NCBI GenBank assembly: GCA_934754415.1
Contig: CAKVIS010000010.1
Location: 1 to 48,519, forward strand
DNA from: an uncultured Bulleidia sp.
GTDB taxonomy: Bacteria > Bacillota_I > Bacilli_A > Erysipelotrichales > Erysipelotrichaceae
DNA length: 48,519 nucleotides
Direction of reading: 5' to 3'
A program made the translations under genes and the position numbers. Position 1 is the first letter of the stretch; every line of letters begins with the position of its first letter. The notes below the pieces were generated by a model. That model was not told the DNA's origin, did not search any database, and saw only the letters and a program-made list of their open reading frames with translations. Positions 8,651-17,217 of this stretch are shown in pieces.

Positions 8651-9466
8651 ATGAGAATTGATGTTTTGGCCAGTGGTTCTAAAGGTAACTGCTGTATTAT
8701 CAGAGATGGTACCACCTGTATCATGATTGATTGCGGTACCACAAAAAAGTATTTGTTTTCCTCTTTTGAAAAAGTACATGTTTCCAAAGAGGAAATAGAT
8801 GCCCTGTTAATAACACATGATCATTCAGATCATGTGTCACAGATACGACATTTCAGTGATCTGACAATCTATTCTCCTGTGGATATTCCGGATATTGAGA
8901 CATTATCAGTACAACCCTTAAAGCCATTTACTGTGGAAACTTTACGTATTACACCAATTGCGTTAAGCCACGATGCATTGCATACAACAGGATATATTTT
9001 TGATAATGGCATGGAAAAATGTGTGTATATTACAGATACAGGCTACGTCTCTGAAAAATATATCCCTTTATTAAAAGGTGCAGAGTATATCATTCTGGAA
9101 AGTAATCATGATGTGGATATGCTTATGCATACCAGAAGACCACAGTTTATCAAATCAAGAATTATCAGTGATTCAGGACATTTGTGTAATGAAGACTGTG
9201 CGGATATTTTAGACAAAATAGTAACAAACAAAACAAAGTCTATTTTTCTGGCCCATATTTCCCAGGAAGGAAATACACGACAGCAAGCTTTGCAGATAAG
9301 TTATGACATGTTAAAGAAACATACGGATCTCAGTCATGAATTAATCATTTCAGCACTGGGACAATTTGAAATTACTACAAAAGGGGAAAACGATGAAGAA
9401 AGTTCTTACGGCAGTGTGTGCTGTGCTATTGGCATGGAATGTTTTTCTGACAGTGCGCATACATGA
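8651..9466 (+). CDS. walJ: WalJ/YycJ-like MBL-fold hydrolase
   Basis: A 271-residue metallo-beta-lactamase-fold protein begins MRIDVLASGSKGNCCIIRD with the metal motif THDHSDH near 58-64 and DTGYVSE further on. WalJ (YycJ) is proposed to be a dsDNA exonuclease coordinating replication with wall metabolism. ATG 8651 is preferred: it starts two bases after the M23 stop and matches the family start, whereas the upstream in-frame start would extend into the M23 gene. The reading frame runs 74 bases into the next gene, giving a C-terminal tail (about 25 residues) not expected of the family. Confidence 0.85.
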   Translation: MRIDVLASGSKGNCCIIRDGTTCIMIDCGTTKKYLFSSFEKVHVSKEEIDALLITHDHSDHVSQIRHFSDLTIYSPVDIPDIETLSVQPLKPFTVETLRITPIALSHDALHTTGYIFDNGMEKCVYITDTGYVSEKYIPLLKGAEYIILESNHDVDMLMHTRRPQFIKSRIISDSGHLCNEDCADILDKIVTNKTKSIFLAHISQEGNTRQQALQISYDMLKKHTDLSHELIISALGQFEITTKGENDEESSYGSVCCAIGMECFSDSAHT

Positions 9467-10379
9467 TATTTCCAAAAATGCAGTAACATCTGATACGAAT
9501 CAGATTGAATATGAAATCACGAATTATACTAGTGATCTGTCTAAAATGATTTCTTCTATACGAGGCAGTGTTGTGCAGGTGGAAGATGGCGCAGGCTGTG
9601 TATTTTCATGTGTGGATACAGTCATACATATTTTGACAAGTGCTGATGTAGTACAGGATGCAGAAACAGTCAGCGTCACTTTTGACTCCGGTGCAGTTGC
9701 CGAAGGAAAAGTGCTTGGCAAAGATGACATAACAGGAATTGCTGTAGTAGAAATACAAAGTGGTTTTACGGCAAGTGCATTAAAGCATGCGGACAGTGAC
9801 GAAGTAATGGAAGGTGAAGTTGTGGTTGCCATGGGTGGACGCAATGGCGTTACTCTGGAGACGGAATCCAGTATGGGAATTATTCAATCACAGAGTGTGA
9901 ATACACATACGGTGCAGATACTGAAAAGTGACACTTCTGTTCAACATTGTAAAGGCGGACCACTTGTGAACGTTGCAGGTGAAGTTGTAGGTATTATTAC
10001 CAACGAGCAGCAGATGTATACAGAAAGTATCGGTATTAATGATGCAATTGCAGCTTACGATGAAATTGTAGATGCAGGTAATGTGACCAGAGGTATGCTC
10101 AATATTCAATACAGAGATATTGCTGGACTTAAACCATATCAGAAAAATGAACATAATCTTTCTTTAGACTTATCCAGCGGTATTCTTGTGACAGGGGTAT
10201 TCGGAAATGCAAAGGATATTCTGCAGGTGAATGACGTGATTACTGCAATCAACACAATTGCAGTTAAAGATGTTAAGGACTTAAGAGAAATCCAATATGA
10301 CTTAGAGCCTTCTCAGGAATGTACTTTAAATATTCTTCGTGATGGAAAAGAATTGACAGTGAGTGTGATTGCAGAGTGA
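9393..10379 (+). CDS. HtrA/HtrC-like PDZ protein lacking the catalytic triad (pseudoprotease)
   Basis: This 328-residue protein has an N-terminal membrane segment (about 2-19), a trypsin-like HtrA domain (about 45-205) and one PDZ domain (about 235-325). The fold motifs are recognisable, but each catalytic position is replaced: TNNHVV becomes TSADVV (Asp85), the D of T-D-L-A-V becomes T-G-I-A-V (Gly115), and GNSGGPL becomes HCKGGPL (Lys187, loop one residue shorter). The frame is intact and the PDZ follows normally, so this is not simple decay. It is the positional counterpart of htrC after walJ. I infer a scaffold or sensor role rather than proteolysis. AAAAGGGG at 9379-9386 supports ATG 9393. 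Confidence 0.82.
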   Translation: MKKVLTAVCAVLLAWNVFLTVRIHDISKNAVTSDTNQIEYEITNYTSDLSKMISSIRGSVVQVEDGAGCVFSCVDTVIHILTSADVVQDAETVSVTFDSGAVAEGKVLGKDDITGIAVVEIQSGFTASALKHADSDEVMEGEVVVAMGGRNGVTLETESSMGIIQSQSVNTHTVQILKSDTSVQHCKGGPLVNVAGEVVGIITNEQQMYTESIGINDAIAAYDEIVDAGNVTRGMLNIQYRDIAGLKPYQKNEHNLSLDLSSGILVTGVFGNAKDILQVNDVITAINTIAVKDVKDLREIQYDLEPSQECTLNILRDGKELTVSVIAE

Positions 10380-10852
10380 TTAAATTGGTTTGCTGTGGGA
10401 AAATGCGTATGAAATGGATGAAAGAGGGAGTCCAGGAATACACCTCAAGAATTCAGCCATATGACAAAATACAGATTATTGAAGTTCAGGATGAAAAAGC
10501 TCCTGAGAATAACAGTGCTTCAGATGATGAAAAAGTAAAACAGATTGAAGGACAGAGAATGCTGGCGCAGATCAGACAGGAAGAATATGTTATTTTACTG
10601 GATCTGAAAGGAAAGACATGTGATTCTGTTCAGTTATCTAAAACCATCCAGGATCTGTATACGTATTCTCATAATAAGATTACTTTTGTTATCGGAGGAT
10701 CCCTTGGGGTTTCTCAGGAATTGATTCAAAGAGCAAATATGCGATGGAAGATATCTGATAATACCTTCCCTCATCAGTTATGCAGAGTCATTGTACTGGA
10801 GCAGATTTACAGAGCATTCAGGATTATGCATAATGAACCATATCATAAATAG
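10376..10852 (+). CDS. rlmH: 23S rRNA (pseudouridine-1915-N3)-methyltransferase RlmH
   Basis: A 158-residue SPOUT methyltransferase with family motifs YVILLDLKGKT, FVIGGSLGVS and FPHQLCRVIVLEQIYRAFRI, ending HNEPYHK as is typical. It methylates pseudouridine 1915 in helix 69 of 23S rRNA using SAM. It starts with GTG inside the stop of the previous gene (GTGA overlap). The walJ-htrC-rlmH order is conserved in Bacillota. Confidence 0.95.
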   Translation: MIKLVCCGKMRMKWMKEGVQEYTSRIQPYDKIQIIEVQDEKAPENNSASDDEKVKQIEGQRMLAQIRQEEYVILLDLKGKTCDSVQLSKTIQDLYTYSHNKITFVIGGSLGVSQELIQRANMRWKISDNTFPHQLCRVIVLEQIYRAFRIMHNEPYHK

Positions 10853-10864
10853 GAGTTGAACAAT

Positions 10865-12340
10865 ATGAAACGTGGTGCAGGCGTATTAATGCCTATTTTC
10901 TCTTTACCATCCAGATATGGTATTGGGACATTAGGAAAAAGCGCAAGAGAGTTTATAGATTTCCTGTCTGAAGCAGGATTTACATACTGGCAGATTCTGC
11001 CTCTTGGACCAACGGGGTATAGTAATTCACCCTATCAGCTGTCCAGTGTCTATGCGGGAAATCCCTATCTGATTGATCTGGAGGATTTACAAGAACAGGG
11101 ATATCTGACAAAAAAAGATCTTCAGACATATTCTGAAACTAAAGAGATAACAAAAATAGATTATGGAAAGCTATATAATGAACGATTTAAAATACTTAAG
11201 AAGGCTTGCTCAAGAGTTACTCAAATAGATAAGGCTACATATTTTGACTTTATTAAAGAAGAAGGTTTCTGGCTGAGTAATTATGCGTTGTTTATGGCTA
11301 TCAAGGAACAGCAGAAAGGTAAAAGCTGGGTGTACTGGCCTCAGGAATATCAGGATTTTGAAACTGCTAAAAATTCAGATATCAGTGCGCAACTTCATGA
11401 CAGTATTTCCATGCAGTTAAGGATGCAATATTTCTTCTACCAGCAAATGCTCTCTTTAAAAGAATATGCCAATGAAAAAGGTATTTTGCTTATAGGGGAT
11501 CTTCCGTTTTACTCTGGTCAGGACTCTTTAGATACATGGGTAAGTAAAAAGTACTTTCTCATGAATGAGGATAATACGCTGTCTTATGTAGCAGGCATGC
11601 CTGGACAAAGATGGGGAAATCCTCTGTTTGACTGGGATGCTTTAAAACAAGATGGTTATGCATGGTGGACACAACGTCTTGCTCATCAGTATCGTTTTTA
11701 TGATGTTGTGAGAATTGATCATTTCAGAGGCTATTTCGATTACTATAAGATTCCTGCAGAAGATCAGGAAGGTCAGCAGGGTATTTACTGTAAATCTGTC
11801 GGGTTGGAACCATTTGAAGCTTTTAAAAAGCAATATGGTGATAAACCAATGATTGTAGAAGATCTTGGAGAACTGACAGAAGACTTTAAACAGTTTGTCA
11901 AAGAATCCGGATATCCCGGCATGAAAATACTGGAATTTGCCTTTGACCCAAATGACCCGGACGGATACTACATGCCATATCACTACAGTGATAAAAATGC
12001 AGTAGTATATACTGGTACCCATGATAACCATACAGTAAAAGGATGGATTAAAGAAGAATCTGTACGTGCCAAAAGAGCAGCCGCCTATCTTGGAGTTTCT
12101 GTGGAAAAGCTGAGTGAAGGCATGATAAAATGTGCTTATGGCTCCCCATGTGATGTGGCAATTGTCCAGGCTCAGGATCTTTTACAAGCAGATGATTCCG
12201 CAAGAATCAATACTCCTGGAGCAGATAAAGATAACTGGACATGGAGATGTAAACCTGCTGTCTTTACATCCTCTTTGGCTGAGAAAATCAGCGAAGAATT
12301 GAAGTTGTATGGCAGATTTAACTGGGATGCCATGAAATAA
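10865..12340 (+). CDS. malQ: 4-alpha-glucanotransferase (amylomaltase, GH77)
   Basis: A 491-residue GH77 enzyme with PLGPTGYSNSPYQ near its N-terminus and all three catalytic acids: Asp285 in VVRIDHFRG (nucleophile), Glu332 in IVEDLGE (acid/base) and Asp387 in TGTHDNH. It transfers maltodextrin segments between chains, recycling short glucans that phosphorylase cannot use. ATG 10865 is chosen over an in-frame TTG at 10856 because AGGAG (10851-10855) gives proper spacing. It opens the sugar-storage block, 12 bases after rlmH, with no terminator between them. Confidence 0.96.
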   Translation: MKRGAGVLMPIFSLPSRYGIGTLGKSAREFIDFLSEAGFTYWQILPLGPTGYSNSPYQLSSVYAGNPYLIDLEDLQEQGYLTKKDLQTYSETKEITKIDYGKLYNERFKILKKACSRVTQIDKATYFDFIKEEGFWLSNYALFMAIKEQQKGKSWVYWPQEYQDFETAKNSDISAQLHDSISMQLRMQYFFYQQMLSLKEYANEKGILLIGDLPFYSGQDSLDTWVSKKYFLMNEDNTLSYVAGMPGQRWGNPLFDWDALKQDGYAWWTQRLAHQYRFYDVVRIDHFRGYFDYYKIPAEDQEGQQGIYCKSVGLEPFEAFKKQYGDKPMIVEDLGELTEDFKQFVKESGYPGMKILEFAFDPNDPDGYYMPYHYSDKNAVVYTGTHDNHTVKGWIKEESVRAKRAAAYLGVSVEKLSEGMIKCAYGSPCDVAIVQAQDLLQADDSARINTPGADKDNWTWRCKPAVFTSSLAEKISEELKLYGRFNWDAMK

Positions 12341-12350
12341 AAGAAAGATT

Positions 12351-12389
12351 TTGTAACCGCTTGTAAACTCAGTATAGGTGGGGTAAAAT
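12351..12389 (+). promoter_or_regulatory. Candidate ptsH promoter with overlapping cre-like site
   Basis: TTGTAA (12361-12366), 17 bp, TAAAAT (12384-12389) make a good sigma-A promoter. A cre-like sequence (12351-12365) matches WTGNAANCGNWNNCW with one mismatch and overlaps the -35, so CcpA binding would affect transcription here. Confidence 0.55.
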
Positions 12390-12427
12390 AAAAACAGTCA
12401 TTAAAAATATTAGGAGGAATGATTGAT

Positions 12428-12694
12428 ATGAAACAAATTTCAGTAACAGTAATTGATCCAGTAGGACTTCACGCTCGTCCAGCTACTGTAGCTGTTAACG
12501 CTGCAAGCAAATTCAAGAGTGAAGTAAAAGTAGCTTATAAAGGCCGTACAGTAAACATGAAGTCCATCATGGGCGTTATGTCTTTAGGTATTCCTACACA
12601 GTCTGAAATTACTATCAGCTGTGATGGTGAAGACGAAGAAGTTGCAGTTAAGACAATTGAAGACGTTTTACGTGCTCAGAAAGTAATTGCTTAA
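12428..12694 (+). CDS. ptsH: Phosphocarrier protein HPr
   Basis: An 88-residue HPr. His15 lies in VGLHARPA and is phosphorylated by enzyme I for sugar uptake. Ser46 lies in MKSIMGVMSLG and is the HPr kinase target that turns HPr into the CcpA corepressor in Bacillota. ATG 12428 is chosen over ATG 12419 because TAGGAGGA (12411-12418) is correctly spaced only for it. No ptsI follows; a terminator closes the gene. Its placement inside the glycogen block is suggestive of shared regulation. Confidence 0.96.
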   Translation: MKQISVTVIDPVGLHARPATVAVNAASKFKSEVKVAYKGRTVNMKSIMGVMSLGIPTQSEITISCDGEDEEVAVKTIEDVLRAQKVIA

Positions 12695-12705
12695 TTTCAT
12701 AAGTC

Positions 12706-12739
12706 AAAACGGGAAGAACTGAGTGCTTCCCGTTTTTTT
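12706..12739 (+). terminator. Terminator of ptsH
   Basis: A perfect 11-bp stem, 12706-12716 with 12726-12736, has a 9-nt loop and a run of seven T residues. Confidence 0.9.
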
Positions 12740-12742
12740 CTT

Positions 12743-12783
12743 AATCAGGGATTGGAACGCCCTGATTTCTGTAACAGTTCCAA
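12743..12783 (+). promoter_or_regulatory. Possible H-type pseudoknot upstream of phosphoglucomutase
   Basis: AATCAGGG (12743-12750) pairs with CCCTGATT (12760-12767). The loop holds TTGGAAC (12752-12758), which is exactly complementary to GTTCCAA (12777-12783) just before the GAGAGGA ribosome site (12785-12791). It is not a terminator, as no T-run follows. It could be a translational control element or, at DNA level, an operator. Confidence 0.4.
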
Positions 12784-12803
12784 AGAGAGGATAATAATTA
12801 CAT

Positions 12804-14486
12804 ATGTATAAAGAGGAATATACCCGTTGGGTAAATGAAGACCTGATTGATTTTGACCTTGGTAAAGAACTGCGTGATATCGCAGATGATGAAGATGCTA
12901 TCAAGGAACGTTTTGCTGTATCCTTAAAGTTTGGTACAGCAGGTTTACGTGGTACTTTAGGCGCCGGTACAAATCGTATGAACATCTGGGTTGTCAGACA
13001 GGCAACACAGGGTGTTGCCAACTGGGTAAAAACACAGAGTGGTACACAAACAGTGGCTATTTCCTATGACTCACGTTTAAAAGGATGGACTTTTGCAAAG
13101 GATGCAGCAAGTGTATTGGCAGCCAATGGTATTCATGTGCGTATTTATGATGAACTTATGCCTGTTCCGGCATTATCTTTTGCAACAAGATATTACAACT
13201 GCAACGCTGGTATCATGGTGACGGCATCTCATAATCCTGCTAAATATAATGGATATAAAGCTTATGGACCTGATGGATGTCAGATGACAGATGATGCCGC
13301 AGCCATTGTATATGATGAAATTCAGAAAACGGATGTACTGCACGGTGCAAACTATATTTCTTTTGCCGAAGGTGTAGAAAAAGGTCTGATTCAGTTTGTT
13401 GGAGAAGACTGCAAGAAGGCTTTATATGAAGCAATTGAAGCAAGACAGGTAAGACCGGGATTATGTAAGACAGCCGGATTAAAGCTTGTATACTCTCCAT
13501 TAAATGGTACTGGTCTTGTCCCTGTAACAAAGGTTCTTACAGATATGGGTATCTCTGATATCACTATTGTTCCTGAACAGGAATATCCTAACGGATACTT
13601 CACAACATGTTCCTATCCTAACCCTGAAATCTTTGAAGCACTACAGAAGGGACTGGAACTTGCTGAAAAAACAGATGCCGATCTGATGCTTGCAACAGAC
13701 CCGGATGCAGACAGAGTAGGTATTGCCATGAAATGTCCTGATGGAACCTATGAACTTGTTTCAGGTAATGAAATGGGTGTTCTTTTACTTGACTATATCT
13801 GTCAGGGAAGAATTGAAAAGGGTACAATGCCAAAGAATCCTGTTGCAGTGGAGTCTATTGTTTCCACACCACTTGCAGAAGCAGTAGCAGAACATTATGG
13901 TGTAGAACTCAGACACACACTGACAGGGTTTAAGTGGATTGGTGATCAGATTGCCAAGCTGGAAGCAGATGGTGAAGTAGACAGATTTATCTTTGGTTTT
14001 GAAGAATCTTACGGATATCTTGCAGGACCATATGTTCGTGATAAAGATGCAATAATCGGTTCTATGCTGATTTGTGAAATGGCAGCGTATTATCGTTCTA
14101 TAGGTTCCAGTATCAAACAGCGTCTTGAAGAAATCTATGCACAGTATGGCAGATACCTCAACAAGGTGGATTCCTTCGAATTCCCTGGATTATCTGGTAT
14201 GGATAAGATGGCTGGCATTATGGAAAGCTTAAGAAAAGATGCTCCTAAAGAATTTGCAGGACATGCTGTTGTTAAGGTGACAGACTATGAAGATACTGCA
14301 TCTACTGGTTTACCAACAGCAAATGTACTACGTTATGATCTGGATGATGGAGCAGTAGTGATTGTCAGACCTAGTGGTACAGAGCCAAAGATTAAGACAT
14401 ACTTTACAACTAAAGGTAAAGATCTTGCTGAAGCAACAGAAGAAAAAGATGCTCTTGCTGAAGCACTGAAACCATTATTTGCTTAA
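12804..14486 (+). CDS. pgcA: Phosphoglucomutase (alpha-D-phosphohexomutase)
   Basis: This 560-residue four-domain enzyme has catalytic Ser142 in VTASHNP, the metal loop DPDADRVG (about 298-305), the sugar loop FGFEESYGY and the phosphate loop RPSGTEPKIK. It interconverts glucose-1-P and glucose-6-P, tying GlgP output to glycolysis and supplying GlgC. The length and sequence fit the PgcA-type phosphoglucomutases of Bacillota. GAGAGGA lies 12 bases from the ATG, a little far. No clear promoter is visible between the ptsH terminator and this gene. Confidence 0.93.
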   Translation: MYKEEYTRWVNEDLIDFDLGKELRDIADDEDAIKERFAVSLKFGTAGLRGTLGAGTNRMNIWVVRQATQGVANWVKTQSGTQTVAISYDSRLKGWTFAKDAASVLAANGIHVRIYDELMPVPALSFATRYYNCNAGIMVTASHNPAKYNGYKAYGPDGCQMTDDAAAIVYDEIQKTDVLHGANYISFAEGVEKGLIQFVGEDCKKALYEAIEARQVRPGLCKTAGLKLVYSPLNGTGLVPVTKVLTDMGISDITIVPEQEYPNGYFTTCSYPNPEIFEALQKGLELAEKTDADLMLATDPDADRVGIAMKCPDGTYELVSGNEMGVLLLDYICQGRIEKGTMPKNPVAVESIVSTPLAEAVAEHYGVELRHTLTGFKWIGDQIAKLEADGEVDRFIFGFEESYGYLAGPYVRDKDAIIGSMLICEMAAYYRSIGSSIKQRLEEIYAQYGRYLNKVDSFEFPGLSGMDKMAGIMESLRKDAPKEFAGHAVVKVTDYEDTASTGLPTANVLRYDLDDGAVVIVRPSGTEPKIKTYFTTKGKDLAEATEEKDALAEALKPLFA

Positions 14487-14497
14487 GGTTGTATATA

Positions 14498-14530
14498 AGA
14501 ATCTATGAATGATTTCATAGGTTCTTTTTT
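14498..14530 (+). terminator. Terminator of phosphoglucomutase gene
   Basis: A 12-bp stem (14498-14509 with 14514-14525, one G-U) has a 4-nt loop and a T-tract at 14525-14530. Confidence 0.88.
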
Positions 14531-14736
14531 CTGAAGGAACCTGTCCGGATTTGTTTGAAAGCATTAATGGATAGCATATACCATTAAAATGTGTCATAAA
14601 TACAACAGATCAGGTTGATTTTCATGCAAAATGAAACAAATTCGGTTTCGAATGTGGTGGAAAACAGCTTGAAATATACTTTTTATACCATAGTTTTTTG
14701 TGATTCTGGTTTTTTATGACACCTCTTTGGTATAAT
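14531..14736 (+). promoter_or_regulatory. glgP control region: three inverted repeats and an extended -10 promoter
   Basis: The gap carries TTAATGG (14564-14570) with CCATTAA (14581-14587); GTGTCATAAA (14591-14600) with TTTATGACAC (14713-14722); and ATTCG (14640-14644) with CGAAT (14649-14653). The promoter is TGG-TATAAT (TATAAT 14731-14736) without a clear -35, so an activator may be needed. The right arm of the long repeat ends eight bases before the -10. No ORF is apparent. Confidence 0.5.
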
Positions 14737-14780
14737 AATCAAGCAGTTTTAGAAATAATCATTATGAAAGGGAGCTTAAA

Positions 14781-17183
14781 ATGTTTAAGAATAAAGAAGA
14801 GTTTAAAGAAGAATTCAGTAGAAGACTTGTAGAATCTTATGGATGTGAAGTTCAGGATACTCACATTACTGAGAAGTACATGACTCTTGGCAACATGGTT
14901 CGTGACTATGCAAGTGTAAACTGGAAAGACACAAAAGTAGCAAGTACTAAGCAGAATGCTAAACAGGTATATTACTTTTCCATGGAATTCTTAATGGGAA
15001 GAATGTTAAGAACTAATCTGAAGAATCTTGGTATTTATGACATTGTTGTAGAAGGTTTAAAAGATCTTGGTATTAACTATGAAGATATCGAAAACCAGGA
15101 AACTGATCCAGGTTTAGGTAACGGTGGTCTTGGAAGACTTGCAGCCTGTTTCATGGATTCCAGTGCTTCTGACAATTATCTTGTAAATGGTAACTGTATC
15201 CGTTACCGTAACGGACTATTCCGTCAGGTCATCAATGATCGTGGGGAACAGATTGAAGTTCCTGATATGTGGTTACGTATTGGTAACCCATGGGAAATCC
15301 GTAAGCCAAAACATACTGTAGATGTAAAATTCTATGGTGAAATGAGAGTCAACTATAATGAAGTGGGAAATATGCATTTTGAACATGTCAACTGTACACA
15401 TGTACTTGCTGTTCCATATGATATGCCAATGATTGGTGCAAATACAAAGACAACAAACACATTACGTCTCTGGTCTGCAGAACCATCTGATGATATTCCT
15501 GAAAATGAAGACTACAGAAAGTATCTTTCCGATGTAGATGCCATCACATTAAATGTATATCCTGATGACTCTACAGAAGAAGGTAAGATTTTACGCCTGA
15601 AGCAGGAATATTTCTTCGTATGTGCAGGTATTAACAGTATCGTGGACTCTTATCTGAAGAATCATAAAGATCTGAAAGAATTAGGAAAATATGTTGCTAT
15701 TCAGTTGAATGATACACACCCTGTTCTGGCTATTCCTGAATTGATGAGAGTCTTAATGGATGATTATGAATACTCCTGGATTGATGCGTGGAATATTGTT
15801 AAAGAAACAGTTTCTTATACAAACCATACAGTTATGTCCGAAGCTCTTGAAAAATGGCCATTCCGTTATGTACAGGAATTACTTCCACGTATCAGTATGA
15901 TCATTCAGGAAATCGACAGAAGATACTGTGAATGGGCATATGCTGAATGTCCGGAAGATCCTGCTATTGTAGATCGTACAAGACCTCTGAAAGATGGAAC
16001 ATTACACATGGCAAATCTGGCCATTATCGGTTCTCATGCAGTAAACGGTGTAGCTAAGTTACATACTGAAATTTTAAGAGATGATGTATTCCGTGATTAT
16101 GTTCGTCTGTATCCAAATAAATTGCAGAATAAGACAAATGGTATTACACCAAGAAGATGGATGTTGTATGCCAACCCTGAATTAAAAGCACTGTTAGATG
16201 AAACTATCGGTACAGGATATGAAACAGACTACACTAAGTTTGAAGACTTAATGAAGTATGTGGATGATGAAAAAGTTCAGGATAAGTTCCTGGAAGTAAA
16301 GAAAGCACGTAAAGTACAGCTTGCCAAGTATGTTAAGAATCTGACAGGTGTGGAAATTGATCCTGACAGTATTATTGACTCTCAGGTAAAGAGATTACAT
16401 GCATATAAGCGTCAGTTACTGGATATCATGTACGTCATCTATTTATATCAGAGATTAAAGAGTGATAAGAACTTCAAGATTACACCACATACCTTCCTGT
16501 TTGGAGCAAAAGCAGCAAGTGCCTATACATTTGCAAAGAATGTTATCAAACTGATTAACTGTGTATCTTATAAGATTAATAACGACCCTGAAACTAACTC
16601 CATGTTAAAGGTTGTTTTCCTGCCTAACTACTGTGTTACAATGAGTGAAATTCTTGTGCCTGGCAGTGATGTTTCTGAACAGATTTCCACGGCAGGTAAA
16701 GAGGCAAGTGGTACTGGTAATATGAAGTTCATGATGAACGGTGCTGTTACACTGGGTACACTGGATGGTGCCAATGTGGAAATTGACGCTCTGGTTGGAA
16801 GAGATAATGACGTTATCTTCGGTCATACTGTAGAAGAGTTAAATGCATTACGATATAACTACAATGCATTCGATTATTACCGTAATGATGAAAGAATCCG
16901 CGATGTTATGGACACATTCATTAACGGTTTCTGGACAGGTGATGTTGAAGACTTCCGTGGAATTTATGATGAACTGATTTCTAAGAATGATGAATTCTTT
17001 GTTCTGGCTGATTTTGACAGTTATGTTAAGGCACAGGAAGAAATTGAAAGAAGATACAATGACCGTCATGAATGGGCTAAGATGTGTCTTGTAAACATCG
17101 CTAAGAGCGGATACTTCTCCAGTGACAGAACAATTGATGATTATGCCAAGGAAATCTGGGGTTTAACACCATTCAAATTTTAA
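14781..17183 (+). CDS. glgP: Glycogen/maltodextrin phosphorylase (GT35)
   Basis: An 800-residue phosphorylase with YYFSMEFLMGR, GNGGLGRLAACFMDS and NDTHPVLAIPELMR motifs, and the pyridoxal-phosphate lysine at residue 649 in GTGNMKFMMNG. It releases glucose-1-P from non-reducing ends of glycogen. AAAGGGAG precedes the ATG. It is followed after 34 bases by pullulanase, so degradation and debranching are coupled in one transcript. Family length is normal, and there is no signal peptide, so it is cytoplasmic. Confidence 0.97.
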   Translation: MFKNKEEFKEEFSRRLVESYGCEVQDTHITEKYMTLGNMVRDYASVNWKDTKVASTKQNAKQVYYFSMEFLMGRMLRTNLKNLGIYDIVVEGLKDLGINYEDIENQETDPGLGNGGLGRLAACFMDSSASDNYLVNGNCIRYRNGLFRQVINDRGEQIEVPDMWLRIGNPWEIRKPKHTVDVKFYGEMRVNYNEVGNMHFEHVNCTHVLAVPYDMPMIGANTKTTNTLRLWSAEPSDDIPENEDYRKYLSDVDAITLNVYPDDSTEEGKILRLKQEYFFVCAGINSIVDSYLKNHKDLKELGKYVAIQLNDTHPVLAIPELMRVLMDDYEYSWIDAWNIVKETVSYTNHTVMSEALEKWPFRYVQELLPRISMIIQEIDRRYCEWAYAECPEDPAIVDRTRPLKDGTLHMANLAIIGSHAVNGVAKLHTEILRDDVFRDYVRLYPNKLQNKTNGITPRRWMLYANPELKALLDETIGTGYETDYTKFEDLMKYVDDEKVQDKFLEVKKARKVQLAKYVKNLTGVEIDPDSIIDSQVKRLHAYKRQLLDIMYVIYLYQRLKSDKNFKITPHTFLFGAKAASAYTFAKNVIKLINCVSYKINNDPETNSMLKVVFLPNYCVTMSEILVPGSDVSEQISTAGKEASGTGNMKFMMNGAVTLGTLDGANVEIDALVGRDNDVIFGHTVEELNALRYNYNAFDYYRNDERIRDVMDTFINGFWTGDVEDFRGIYDELISKNDEFFVLADFDSYVKAQEEIERRYNDRHEWAKMCLVNIAKSGYFSSDRTIDDYAKEIWGLTPFKF

Positions 17184-17217
17184 TGAATAAACAAAACATA
17201 TAAAGGGAGGAACTTAA

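Noticed and set aside
9393..10379. HtrA gene as a decayed pseudogene
   Set aside because: The frame is uninterrupted, the PDZ domain is intact and the start and overlap with rlmH are clean; only the catalytic residues are changed.
12743..12767. Second terminator after ptsH
   Set aside because: The stem is good, but no T-run follows; it is better read as part of the pseudoknot or an operator.
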